Shown here in pieces: positions 46,531 through 59,981 of a stretch of 64,000 bases of DNA (positions are counted from its first letter, which is position 1; each line of letters opens with the position of its first letter). The notes under the pieces were generated by a model. It was not told the origin of the DNA, ran no database searches, and worked only from the letters and a program-made list of their open reading frames with translations. The translations under genes were made by a program, and so were the position numbers. Source of the DNA: Pezizomycotina sp. ARF18 (lineage: Eukaryota > Ascomycota); contig AZLU01000010.1 of assembly GCA_002224055.1 (NCBI GenBank), positions 165,457 through 229,456 on the forward strand, given 5' to 3'.

Positions 46531-46899
46531 AGGGAAAAGGGAATAATAAAGAATGGATGGCAGTTTCGTTTTTTAGGGGAAGAGATGGGTTGAAAAAGTG
46601 CCTTATATTTGAGGGCTAGGGAGACACTATCTATGAATCATCGAGAAACAAAGAATTACAGAAGACTAGTCTACTAAATTTTCTATAAAAAGATGCAATG
46701 CGAGCTAAAGCTGTGTATCCCATTGCTGAACCCTTTCGAGAGATTTTGTGATCAACTTTCTGAACCTCGAACTATCAGTGGAGTCAGGATGGTGGTTCGA
46801 GCTGGCGCTTTATCCTCTCTTTCTCTTTCGTAACACCAATATCTCTCATCATCCTTTACACCGCTTTACGCTTTACACCCTTTCCTTTTTTTGATCTTG
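46531..46899. other. Spacer after NmrA copy 2
   Basis: No gene seen. It leads into the degenerate tandem array. Confidence 0.5.
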
Positions 46900-49534
46900 T
46901 TTTACATCCTTTTTGTTTTTCGATCACTCGCTATCAATAATATTCGGCACCGATAATTGCTATGTCCTCCTCGGTGCTGCGGTCATCCATTAGATATCAA
47001 CCCCCCTGCGGCTTTTTTGGCATCTTGTGGTTCCTTTAGCAGAGCTTATAGTATGACGCTTCCTGGCCCTTGATTCCTTCCTTTATCATATGTTATCTAG
47101 TTATTATATCGAATAATGTGCACAAGTGTCGACAATATCATGTACGTGTTCTATTTGTTTTGCAGGCACCATAGTATTATTCAACGGCTCTGTGTGCTTC
47201 CCAAAATTAAATAACTAGACTTATGAGCTTCAACGAAAGCGTAGCTTGACGCAGGTGTCTGTATGTCGGCAGGGTACTTGCCTTGCCTTCTTTTTTTCGG
47301 TTTGGCGGCATCCACGGAGTCCAGAACTACGATGGAACTATGCTTTCCCTCGCTTTGTTTAATGCGACCGGTATCGGTCCTCTGCATAATGGCGAAACCC
47401 TCTTTATTCCCCCCCTCTCTGCTTTTTCTTCCAGCTCGATAGCTTTATCCTGTTCATCGATGCCTTTTGTTTTCTATCACTCGCCATCGATAATACTCGA
47501 TACTGATGATTGCTATGTCTTCTTGGTTATTGTTATCTATTGGATATATATGTGGGCCTTTTGTTATCCTGCGGCTCCTTTAGGATAGTTAATAGTATGA
47601 CTTTATCCTCTCTTTGATATTTTTTCTTTCTCGGTGGTATGACACCGAGCCGCTGAATTAAATCTAGAGAAGACATAGGTCGACAATACCCCGCCTCGTG
47701 ACATCTGTGGTTATGTTTTGCAGTGGTCATAGCATCGACTCCCTATAAAGTCCAAGGCTTAATATACAGAATTTATCGAGCTTGGACGCAGGAAGCTTTA
47801 GATAAGAGTGTTGTATAACCAGTAGATTGCTCCTCTTTTTTCCCTTTTTTTTCTTTTCTTTTCTCGTTTCTTATCAGCAGCCGCGCGAGGGTACTGGTGA
47901 TTTATATATCGCCCTAATCCCTGTATCAATCTACCGTAGCTTTTGCTAAGTATCCCGTGGATTCTTAAGCTGAGTTGATAATATGGCGCGGCGCACGTTC
48001 TCTGATTCTTTTTTTCGATGATATGGCATGTGGGCACTTGGACGGGAATGGACGCTATCGGGTCTCGCTCGCATCTTTGGTGATGTTTTGCGGTGACCGT
48101 AGTATCTGATCCTTCCGGTCTGGTAATTAAATGCTAGATTTATCACGTGGGGAGGCGGGCAGTTCAATGCAGGTGTTTGTATATTCGGTAGTCTTCCCGC
48201 CTGTTCTTTTTTTGGGGGGTTTTGACGGTGTATCGACGGTATCCCTATCAGAGGTATTTCGGTCTCAGGGAACTGAATGTATGGGTTGTGTGGGCCCAGT
48301 AAGGGTTTTTATAGTCGGGTAAAATGAAGCCATACAGTCCGCCTCCGTTCTCCACTAAGTATGGGGATTGTACGCGTTGTGGTTTTCGTTATCTGCGGGC
48401 GCCTTTAAGCTTGTTTAATACTATGATAGCGTTCCGAATTCCCTGTCTTTTCTCGATCATGCGAACCCTTTTGGTTTCGTTGCTTTTATCTAAGGTTCCG
48501 GTTGGAAAGAATATAGTGTCTTTCTTCGACATCCGTACGGTGATTCGAGTATGAAGCGCGAATTGGAATTCTAGCTCTAATGCTGGATTTATCATATTCC
48601 CCTGTGCAAGGAGATTTTATACAGGCGTCGGTATGTTTGCTGGCTTGGGGCTCGTTTTTGGGTCTGACGGTGCATCGATGTCGTCTCCACCCGTAACATT
48701 TTCCCATCACGAGAACTGGTGTATCGCGTGTCGATCTGTGCTGGGGTTTGAATTACGTGAAAATACGACTGTGATATATTCTTCTGGTTTTCTGTCAAGT
48801 ATGGAACCAGTCGTAAGACTTTCATCACCTTTTAGCTCTTTTACAATTTTGCCCTCCTTCCACGGTATATCACTTTCTTCGTTTCCTATTTCCCTCGATT
48901 ATCAAACCGGGTACGTATGCGATTATTTGGTTTTGCTTACTTATATCAGAGATCCGATGAGAAAAAGGGAATATCGTTCCCCGGTTTGTAACGGTGTGAT
49001 GATTCGACTATCGAAACCCTATTGAATTCTAAGCTAAATTTATCATCTCCGACGAGAGCTTGAGAGTGTAACTTAATACAGCCAGCTATATTACTGATGC
49101 CTTAACCTTGTCTTTAATTGCGCGTGACGAAATGTATCGGTGCTGATCTCCTTGATGACATTTTCGATTACGAGAAATGAAGTCGTATCGGCCGAGCGGG
49201 TGGCGATATCTACGTAAAAATCCTACTATGTTCTCCTGGCTCTCCATTGGATACAGACATTTATCACAGTTTTCGTTATCTTGAATTTCCTATACCCCTC
49301 GTCATGATATGTAGCGGTGCTCCGGAGTCTTTTGTTTTCATCAGTGATATAACGTGCTGTTGGCCTTCGTAATCGACGAAAAAACTATGCGTAAAGTGCA
49401 GCATCTTTTCTTTTTTTTCTTGCGGCAATATCGTCGTCAGGGCCTTTTTAGTTAGAGACTTTAATCGTAATTTATCGACTTCGGGTCTAAGGAAGTTAAT
49501 GCAGGTGGTATCCGTATATTTGCTGGTGTTTTTT

Positions 49535-49539
<5 letters not shown>

Positions 49540-49566
<27 letters not shown>
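49540..49566. repeat. Poly(T) tract, 27 nt
   Basis: It lies just before the GACGGTGTATC motif of one array unit. Confidence 0.95.
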
Positions 49567-49571
<5 letters not shown>

Positions 49572-52500
49572 GACGGTGTATCGACATTGACCCCGCCAAT
49601 GTTCCTTCAGTTGAGAAGAGTAAGTAGTAGTATCTCGTTAAGCGGGATTTTCCATACTTGCGTAAAAATAGAACTATGTACTCCTCTTCGCTGATGGAGA
49701 CATGTCATGGCTTTCGTTGTGTGGTGGCTCTTTTACCGCGTTTCTTCCTACCCTGTTTTCCTCGATTACGGTTATCGTTTGGTTTCTCCACTCTATCGAT
49801 ATCCGATGCGGAAAACAAAACAATATTATTTGCGGGGTGAAATAACCGTGACTCGAGCATCGAGCGTGATGGTTTGAAGACTTGAATGCTAGATTTATCA
49901 TAAGTGGCAAGAGGAGATTTGATAGCAGCTGTGCATATGACTCGCGGGTTTCCCGCCTCTTTTTCGTTTTTTTAAATCGGACTTTATCCATATTGGTGAT
50001 ATAGACCTAATTCCGTTTCATTAGGCCTAGATGTATCGGCTTGGGTGAGACGATACTATTTCTTGTTTCTCTAATTTTACGTTAAAAAAAAATACTACTA
50101 TAAGATTGTTCTGCTTGTTTTCCGGTAAGTATGGAGAACGGATCATAGTTTTTCGTGCTTTACGCTCGCTCATGACATTAATATATCTCTTTGCGCTTAG
50201 CTTTTGTTTTAACGGGATATAGCGCGCGTAGTTAGCCGCTAAGTGAGCGATGAAGGAAACTATATGGAGGATGAAAGCGTGTTTTTGGTTCTTGCTGCGG
50301 TATACTCGCTCAGTCCTTCTAGTTAAAGACTGAAAGCCGTAATACTATCAAGACTCAGGTATGTAAAATTTAATACAAGTGTCCGTTATGGCGTTATGGG
50401 TTGGCATGTTTCGTGCTGTTTTTGGATTTGATGGCGTATCCATTATATGGATTGACGCCCGGGGCTCAGAGACATCTTGATTAAGAGAGCTGGGCGTATC
50501 GGCTCGGTGATGCCAGTTTCATCTTTTGAGTTTTACGTAAGATACGACTATGATGATAATCCTGGTTGTTCTCCGCTTAGTATAGAGACTGTCGCAGGTT
50601 TTCGTGCCTTAACCCTCGGTCGTAATATGCACAGTTGCTATTAGTTGAATTTCCGAGGTGGTATACGGCGCTTGATTCGTCACCGGGCAGTCGGCAAAAG
50701 GAAATCTATGAGTAGAGCGTGGCACGTGGCGTCCTTTTGTGCACGTCCCTCTCCGGGATTCTTGATGGTAATATGTCAAGTTTCGAGTTAACGAAGTTAA
50801 CATGGGTGTCTACATGTTTGATGGATTTTCCTTCATTTTTTTTTTTTTTTAAATATTGACAGTTGTGTCGATTTTGACACCCGCCCAGGACATTTCATGC
50901 TCGAGAGCTGGATGTATCGATCTGGTTGATGAGTCCACGTTGGGTTTCACATTGACGTTAAAATACAAATATAGCATCCTGGTTCTCCATAGGATTCGGA
51001 GACGGTTCATAGTTTTCGTGGTCTTACCTTCGGTTGTAAAATGTATCGTTGACCTTGGTTTTGTTTCTTCGTGATATAATGCCGTTTCGTTGGCTGTAAC
51101 GTAGTCAAAAAAAAAATGTTGAGCGTAATTTTTTTTTTATGTTCTAGCAGCGATCCCTGTATTAAGCCCCTTCTGGTCTGGAACTGGAATTATAATTTAT
51201 CGGGCTTCGAATTTAAGGAAGTTCACACGGACGTTGATATATTTTGATGGGATCTCCTCTTACTCTGAACTTTTGACGGTGCATCCATGTCGACGATCTG
51301 CGTAGCAGTTTTGATTATGAAAGCTGGATGTATCGGGCTCTACGAACCTGGTAAGATTTTTCTATTTACGCAAAATAAAACTACGTCTTTCCTTGTTCTC
51401 TTAAGCACGGAGACGGTTCAAAGCTCTCGAGCTTTTACCCTCGGTCGTAATATATATTGTTGATCTTGTTTTCCTGTTTCCTCGACAATGTCATTTGTTT
51501 TTGGGTCCACCACCGCGCAGTCGACAAGGAATATGTTATATTGAGCGTGGAAACTTTTGGTGTTCTTTGCCGTGATCTCAGTATCAATGACGTCTAGTTC
51601 AGAAATTCAACCGTGATGTATCGAGCTTCGAATCTAGGGAGGTAAACACGGATGTTTGTATACCTCTTGGCGGTCCTCTTTGTTTTGCATTTTTTGACGG
51701 TGTATCAATATTTACGATTTTGGCAATATTTTCATGGAGAAAGCAGGATTTATCGAGCTCGATCGACGTGAACCTGGTAAGGTTTGTATTTACGTAAAAT
51801 ATAACTAAGCCATAGCTTTTGGCTATCGTCGCGCGCCTGTATCCCTCGTTCACAAATATGTAAACTTCTCTTGATATTTACTATTTTTCTTTTAAAAATG
51901 GCATGACATGTTTTGTCGGTCATCGCGTATTTTACCAAGAAGGCTATCCTGGTCATCTGCTTTTTGCGTGCTTGTGGTGAATCTCATTATCAAAGGTTTC
52001 CTGTGCGTACCTCAATCCCGATTATAATGGTCAGACGGAGAGGAATCTAAAGACGTCCGTATCCTTTTGCGTGCGTTGGCTTATTTGCGTCTTTACTATC
52101 TAAACGTTTCTTATCTTTGCTGACCTCCTGCCAAAAATATTCGCTTTATAAGAGCCGGATCTATTACTCGTTGTGTATACACTTACCGCTTTTCGTATTT
52201 ACGTAGCACGCAGGCGTGATCTCTAGATTGCCTCGTCGCGGTTATATCTTCGGTGAGGATGTTTTTTTTTTATAAAAAAAAAAAATATCATGGGAATTTC
52301 GTGAGTTTCGTCTTACTGACAAATATTAGTTGCGGGCACGATATGGCGCGTACGGCTAATTCAGGTCTTTCCTCATGAAATAAGGCCTTAATCGGAGTAT
52401 CTGGCTTATATTACTTGCGGATTTTACGACTAGAGGAGAGAAATTTATGGCTTAGACCTATTGGCGAGGGCGTTGATACGTAGGGTATGGGGCCAGTGGA

Positions 52501-55500
52501 AAATGAAGGTTATTAGTGGGGCTAAGTAGCAAATAAGCTATCGCTTAGTGGCAGATTTTGCTGCCAGATAACAGTTGTTATTTTTTTTCAAATGGCCGCT
52601 CTTCAGCTTTTACGTTATATCACAGAGGATCGTTTTCCGTTCAATATTTGTGCTTTTAACCTCGAGAATATCTACAATTATACTAGGCTTATATTAGCTA
52701 CGGCTAAGAACTTGAAGCGGTCGGTCTGGCAGAGGGTCTTTTGGGGTGCTGATATCGAGGTCCTTCTCTCTACCTCGTATTTCTGCTCTGGTTCTTACAT
52801 TAATAACGATCTGATATCTTGCGTAGTCGGTTCCCGGAAGAACGCTACCGGAACAATTTAAATTTATCGTCGCTCAGCAAATACGAACGGATGGATCTGT
52901 CTATAAGCCCGGTAACTTGCCCTTGGTTCCCTTTCTTTCTTTCTCTCTTGACGGTGTATCAACAATTGTCGCCGTCAATACGTTTTCATACGAGACCAAG
53001 TCGTATCAGATCGCGGGGGGATCGATATCCACTACAAGTTGAAGTATAGCTTTTTGATGACCGGAATGTAGTTATGCCTTCGTCAGCAAGTCTTCTTTTT
53101 ACAGTTTCCACTAATATTGAAATACATAACTGCGTTGGAATGATTATGTGGATTATCACTTTAACCATCCCTTGGCGAATTTCCGCTTGCTTTTTACGAT
53201 CACTTTATAATAGGCGGATAGCGCATAGTGAAATTTATACTTTTAATTATCCGAATATATAGCGTCAGCTAGAGATCCGTGTAAGTAGTATATATTAATC
53301 GGAATTTGCACGATAGCGAGAGGCCGGATTTATCGGTGTAATACTATTATTGGTTGCTCCCCCCCAGTTACCGATTCTTCTTCATCATTTCTACTTTATG
53401 ATAAAGATAGCCTTCCTTGCACGATTTATCCAGTGATCGCCGACTATTTGTGCAATTATTCCATGGCTTTTGACAACCACGACGATAAAGAGAGGATTTA
53501 TGGCGAAGGGTCGCTCTTAATGCCGTTTCTTCCTTTTCTTATTTTCTTTTTTTATTTTTAAACCGGTAACGATTCTACATCTCCGAAATCCGAGATTACT
53601 GGTGTATCATAGTTTAGGAAAGGTGGGAGTGAGTATAGGCGGTTATAATATACCGGCATCGTCCTCTATCTTCAGATATTTAGATATTATTAAACTGCCG
53701 TGACTCTCGGTAGTCCATGCGTGTTGGCTCCATTACCAGTATGCTGCTGAGCTGTCTTCAGCCTTTCTGAATGAGTTTCTGGTTCTCTATCTGACCTTTT
53801 GAATGACAAGGAAAATATTGGAGGTCGATAGTGGTCCCTTTCTTGTAGTGATCCGGGCATCAGTTTCTACTAGACAATAGACTTCATTGCTGAATTTATC
53901 ATATTTGACGAGACTGCAGCTTTATACGAGTGTCTATATGACTATTGGTTACTATACTTTTCTATTCTCTTATTCCCTTATTTTTATGCTATGTTGGTGG
54001 CAGTGATAGTAAGATCCGCTTACGGGAACTGGAAGAAATAATATACATCTGCTTTGATTTTTTATATTTAAATGAGTCTAAATATTACTATGCAGGCATT
54101 GCGGGGGTTTTTTTTATCGCAGCTAATTGTTTTGCTACTTATGAGCTTGAGCGCATCAAATACGTATTCAAATACGTATATACGGGTTTTAAGCTCGTTA
54201 GGCTTGTCCCCTCAAACTACTTAGTATACCGAAACTCTCCCGGGCTTGTATACATGGCAACAATTCCAGATAGGCGCGATATGTGTTCCACGGTACGCTG
54301 CCGACTATGCCATCTAGGAGCAGCGGCTGAAGAGTGATTTCGGTTGCTTATGCCTTTTAGTGATCTCGCTGATGGGGAAACGATCGATGCCGTGGAGTTA
54401 TGGTGCTTGCGATATCCTCCGAGTATGTATTCTGCCCCTTTGTCTTTATTTTACTACGGGAGATCATCTGGATTTCATGCTTTATGTTCTGAAGTGAAGA
54501 TTAATGATGGCTTATATGGAAGGCGATGGGAGTTTACGAAACTTGAACGATGGGGAGAGGGGATTTATGCCGGGGACTCGTTACAAATATTAATACTCAC
54601 TTCACTCTCATCAAAAAAAAAAAGTTTTCCGTGTAGTTCTTGGACTAGTAGCAATCCATTATCTCGTGAGGTCCAACCTTACGTAATAGCTACTACTAAG
54701 TTGACGCTGGTACTTGTATGTTTTGTTAACTTCTACCCTTTTTTGGAATTTTGTCGATATGGTCCTTTTGATAACATTTGGGTTACTAATAATATTGAGT
54801 GTATCTGTCTAGGGCTTAAAGTATGCTGCTGGATTTGCATAACACATTTACCTAAGCATCCTTCTTTTTCTAATTGCTAGTCTATTTTTCCACCGGTGCT
54901 TCCTTCTTACTATTTATATATGCTGCGGGTAAAAAATAGTCAAACCTTTTGGCGTTGAAGTATGGGTTGTGGGCGAGAGCTGGAGTTTATGGAGATTAAT
55001 CTTGGTATGCCCGATATGGCGAGTTTGCTTTTCTCTTGCTTTTTCTCTACGGAGATTGGTCACAGTAAGTTGCATATGACGACTGCTTGATGAAAGATCA
55101 GTGGAAAGGACCTTATTACTTCGAGCTAGGCGAGCCATTGATACGCAATATATGGACGGTTGGTGGAGTGGAATAATGATATATATTGATTGCGGATACC
55201 TAGCTAAAGAGCTCTTGCGTAGTGGGCGGTGTCGGCTGTTAGGCAACAGTTCATTACTATTATCCAAGTACACCTGCGTCTACCTCATTGCTTAACAGAA
55301 ACTATAGTATTTTTGTTTCTTTTCTACGACGTGGACTTCGGGTTGTGCAACTATGGCGGTGCACTTTCTGCGGCTAGGAAACCTAGGGCGATATGGCAGA
55401 GAGGAGATCTATAACGTAGACTTTTTACCGAGATATTCTTTTCTTTTCTTTTCTTTGTCTCTCTCTTTCTTTCTCTTCTATTTTTTCAGTTCTTACACCA

Positions 55501-56006
55501 GTAATGTTCCAGTATCTAGCAGAACTCGCTTGTACTGAGTGTTATTTAAAATTTTCTCATCTTGGAGAGACGCTGGACTTGATTGTTACTTGTATCTTCG
55601 TTAGCTTCCGAAAATTCCGTCCCCGGAATATTTGTACCTATAATAACTACGGGGACATTTCTTTTGTAAGGGCTGGATGTCCGGGTCCTATGACTGCTAC
55701 AGGATTCGACTTCCGTCATTACATAGATATCGTCTTTTTCTGGACCTGGCTCTTTTCCAGCAGTGACTCCTTCTACTATTTATGAACCTCTCCATATCAG
55801 TACAATCGTGCCCTTTACCTTTTAAGCGTAGCCTAGTGTTCGCGTGCTTAGGATTTATAAAGACAACCTTTCGCGAGTACGATATAGGATATACGGGATC
55901 GTGTCATTTTTGTTTTTATGACATGCTGCCAACAATGGGAGTGAGGGGCACCTTTGCGAACGATCCGCGGGGGTGAAATTTATCGCTCGGGCTAGCGGCG
56001 GGGCGG

Positions 56007-56030
56007 TTTTTTTTTTTTTTTTTTTTTTTT
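56007..56030. repeat. Poly(T) tract, 24 nt
   Basis: Uninterrupted T run in the weaker right part of the array. Confidence 0.95.
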
Positions 56031-57009
56031 GGATTAACGTGGCTTGCTCGCAAGCCTCTTTTTATTGCATTATTACTATGGTGGACGTTTTGCTTTTCCG
56101 AGTTATATAATGGAAGTTGGCCTCGCGCGGAGACCTGCAGAGCTATCTCGGAATCTTTGGCTCGCTTAGAAACTCGAAACGGTAGAGAGAATTTATGGTT
56201 CGGAAGTCCTTATCCATTCCGCAATTGTTCCTTTCCTTTAATTGAACCGCGCGACTTAGCACAAACGTCCATATGTTTTGTCCGTCTGCCAATTTCTTTT
56301 CCCACATAGCTTGTTGGTGTTGACTATGCGCAGTGAATTGTTCTTACGGGGAAGTGAATCGGCCGCGTAAATCCGGTGACGGGGTTTTCGGATACGGTCC
56401 AAACATAAATATGCCTCCTTCTGGTTATTGGTTTCCAGCTTAGCGGACTCCTTATGTCATTACCGATTATAGGGATCCGCTATGGCTTGAGCTTCATTCT
56501 AATAAACGGTATGGATCGTTTGCGGTTCAGTGCCTTTTTTAGCAGTGGGCTGCTTTTATCATTTTTGAAGAGCGGCGCTTTTTGTGTTTTACTATCTTTG
56601 GGCCCTTGTGAACTTGCTTTCTTGACGGTGATTTATATGGCACGCTATGTAATGGGATGTAAGGGTTTTTCCTGCTATAGGGGGCCTGTGGGAATTTGCG
56701 GAGTGGTTTGTCGGAACGCGGAGGTCATACAGTTTGAAGTCATTTTACCGAATTTCACAATTATCAATTCTTGTCACCGTTTTTCGGCTCTATATCTGGT
56801 ACGGGGAATACTCTCACTTTCTTCACTTTGATTTGGAGGTTAGATACCGGTGCGTTATTGACCAGGAGGAGATTTCTTACAGCGCGTTTTCTTCCTGAGA
56901 TGCTTATGCGACTGCGAGTTATTATTGAATTTTCGTCGATATAGCGGTCTAATATTCTCCAACTTAGACCTTTGCATAGCTTCTTGCTTCTTTATGGTTT
57001 CTTCTTTGC

Positions 57010-57038
57010 TTTTTTTTTTTTTTTTTTTTTTTTTTTTT
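57010..57038. repeat. Poly(T) tract, 29 nt
   Basis: Uninterrupted T run near the right limit of the array. Confidence 0.95.
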
Positions 57039-57400
57039 CGGGTGCTGTATGTATCGAGCCTTTATGGGAACCACGGTGAAGTGCTCAAGGCCTCTCTATG
57101 GGACGACAGTATATACTCCCTCGACTTAGGGTGAAGGTATCTTTGATAGTCTCCAGTCGCAGCATCCGGTGTTTATAGGAATCTTTTACCCTGGATCGAT
57201 TCTATCACTTTTGAATGCATCGGGATCGGGTACATATCTCCGGGCACTTCCGCGGTATTTGGGTCACGATAGTTCAATTTCGCTATGGGTCCTGGGTCTC
57301 GAAAACTCGAATATTCTATTTATATAAACGGCTTGTTCGGGCTGTGGGGGTTCCTTTCTTATCAATTCTTTTCCCGCCGTTTATGGATTCCGCAAGCCCG

Positions 57401-59981
57401 TCTATGGTGTTTGAATGACATATTTTACATCAATATAAAATTTTTTGGCGGCGCAATGCTACCTCTTTCAGCCGTGCTCAGTTTCGCAATCTTACCCGTC
57501 GTATTCGAACGAACGCATCATGAGCCGTCGATGTTTTCACGCTTCGATTCTTCTCCATGAAGCGGATTTGCATGCGGCGATGTGGCTCTTCGGCATCGAG
57601 ATTTTCTCTTGAAGGGCGGTAATCGGAGTAAGTACCTTATGTTGCCTCAGCGCCCGCCGGGATTTAAGGGACACAATGCTTTTAGTATATCAGAATCGTT
57701 GGTTTTATCTCATATTTTACCCTCGATTGTTCATCACTTTGTACTTCCATACGCGAGCAATATACCAGTTTCGCCTTCGACGCCCAGAACGCGCAGAAAT
57801 CACTGCAGCTATACAATAAGCGAGAGCCGGTTGCGAGGTTGAAAACTATATAAAGAAGCCTTGGTCCCGTGGAAATTTGGCGGTATATTGGCTCTGTTCG
57901 TCTATTATAAATTGTAGGTTTTCCTGTTCGAGTACCTTTTATTATTCTGTGGGATGAGGGGCATTACCGCTTTAATAATGTCTTCTTCAGTGTCCTGGGG
58001 TGGCTTGTTAAGTATGTTTGAGCGTAGTGTAAGCATCCGAGCCTCCGCGGTTTGTGAATTATGAGAGCCGAAATACTTCCCGTCCGCCCGAACTTTCTAA
58101 TGGAACATCCGTTCGGACAACCCATGGGGAAAGCGCGTGGTTCACTTTTATACTCTGGCAGATTTTGCTGTGGGGGCTTTTTTTACGGTCTACCGATTTA
58201 TATGATACGCTACGCGGTGTTGAATTCCATCTTTCCGTAAATGTTTCCTTCCTTCTTTCTCAACGTTATTTTTGGGGCAGCTCCCCCACCTTTACCAATA
58301 TGTAATGTATGTAGTGTCGGTGCAATATGGCTGTTGACTACCTACTGACACCCCAGTTTTTATTCACCAGAACGGCTTTCACGCGCGGTATGGGCTGAGC
58401 TTCTTCCTCGTTCTCTCTACGCGAGCGGCGGCTTAAAACGTCATGTAAGTGGCTTATGTCGGTTGCTGATACACCAGTCATGAGAGGGGGGCCTTTAATC
58501 ATTCTAGCCAAGATGGTTGATGTTCTTGTTTGGAAACTATCAGCTTCTCATTCTCATTCTATTACTTTACTACGACGGATAGTCTACTTTTCACGTTTTA
58601 TCCAACCAAGCGTCGACCTCCGTAAACCCAGTAAGAGGTTTATATTGACTACGCGTTTAATTGGCTATTTGTAGGGAGAGGGCTTAAATGCTCTCTTAAA
58701 ACCTTCTTTCCTCTTTGTACGTAAAATAGATATATATATATAAATGGGTAGGCTGTTTACGAGACAAAATAACCTTGACAAGTTCAAAAGTGTCTGTTTT
58801 ACCCGCGCAGATTTCAGATTCCATAGAATATATCGGATGCAATTGCGAGCATGGCTTCTAAAACTACAAAAATGTGGGAATAAGCTCCCTTATAGAAGAA
58901 TATACGCATACTGCAATAGTATTAGATAACCAAGCCATTTGGAGATGTTGCGGCTCTTTTAAAGATGCATCGTGGTGTTGTTGGCCATTTGCCTTACAGT
59001 TTGCCTTACAGTTTGTACTACCACACCAATATACACCAACAAAGTACATAGCCCCACGGTCCCTCTACAAATCAGTATATCTATTTTATTTACTTCCAAG
59101 CATAGTGGCGTATTAAAATCGTGGGGAAAAATTGTTGGTTAATTTGTCCTTTTTGAGTTGACTGGATCGCCGTTAGTTGTAAGATGGATCCATCCCATCA
59201 GAGCGATATTTTCAGCGAGGTTATATTTCGATATATCGCGTATATGCTAACGGGAAAGCTGTATTGATACTGGAGGGGGAGATCTCGGGGACTCCTTTGT
59301 TTTGAGCCAATCTACCGGAGTATCTTTGATCCTTTTGTTCTTTTTTTATCAGCCTGCGGACCAGCCTGCAGAAGTCTTGCACATGATCTTCGCGCAATTA
59401 CACCATGCCGTATCCAATCGTTGGCTCCGTTTCGTCTATATAACTCCCAACGGTCCGGATCCTTTTTCTTCTAAACTACCGACAAGGCTTATCGATATAC
59501 CACTTCAGCTGCGGTTTTGGCGCGGTGAGTATTGGAGTTCATGATCATACGATTATACGATCGCGGTTCGTTTGGCTGTGGATAGAATGAGACCTAAGCA
59601 ATAATCAGAGAGCGCGGCAAGCGGAATTTTTAATATCAACGAGGGACGTATTTATTCGATTAGCATCAGGTCCACCACTAGAAAAAACGAAGAAAAAAAA
59701 AAAAAAAGAAAATATATATATGGATAGATACTTAGTAGGTAAATTTAAGATTATCTCGAAAAGACACAAAGAGTCAAGTTGTTCCATTTTAACGATCACC
59801 CTCCCTATTTGCAGGCGGATACGACTCACCAAAGCTGATACGCTCACGAGAGGGAGATATTCCTATAGTTTTTCCCGCTAGCCTCTCTAGATTTAGCAGC
59901 CCTACGTTGACCGCCCACCTTGATAATCCTCTCTACACATTAACATTACCCGGCGAATTTTCAATCTGGTAGTCGATAGAC
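57401..59981. other. Gene-free DNA before the STAND gene
   Basis: T-rich on the + strand to about 58.7 kb, possibly more array too diverged to follow. From 58.74 to 59.15 kb the composition becomes balanced and a 13-bp direct duplication (TTGCCTTACAGTT) occurs at about 58989-59014. No gene is assigned. Confidence 0.4.

Larger units (their letters stand above)
46900..57400 (+). repeat. Degenerate tandem array, period about 425 bp
   Basis: No gene is recognisable, but short motifs recur in the same order and orientation. GACGGTGTATC-like blocks stand at 47305, 48224, 48666, 49572, 50430, 50858, 51274, 51696 and 52950, spaced by one, two or three times 416-460 bp. A second motif, GCTAGATTTATCG-like, stands at 48136, 48586, 49036, 49469, 49891, 50341, 50771, 51194, 51615, 52021, 52441, 52860 and 53326, and more weakly at 53893, 54137, 54565, 54984 and 55405. 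Other motifs include GGTGTTTGTATAT, GAGAGCTGGATGTATCG, TTTACGTAAAATA, TCCTGGTTCTCC and CGGTCGTAATATG. At 56.2-56.45 kb several of these recur in order. The T tracts at 49540, 50838, 56007 and 57010 seem to occupy the same place in the unit. I estimate about 24 units. Units differ greatly, so the array is old. Limits are approximate. Confidence 0.65.

Noticed and set aside
49276-49599. Minus-strand frame with a D-S-G-A stretch recalling a retroelement protease
   Set aside because: A single short motif in a frame that also translates a poly(T) tract as poly-Lys; nothing else of such an element is near, and the DNA belongs to the tandem array.
53945-58674. Many + strand frames of 60-180 residues with hydrophobic products that look like membrane proteins
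   Set aside because: They arise from the T-rich strand of the degenerate array, where T-rich codons give Phe, Leu and Ser. No family similarity, no shared start context and no splice structure.
59302-59544. Frame with PAEVLHMIFAQL, resembling the start of an F-box
   Set aside because: Only about a dozen residues match, the frame stops soon after and it is far from the F-box trio. Not enough to call a gene.
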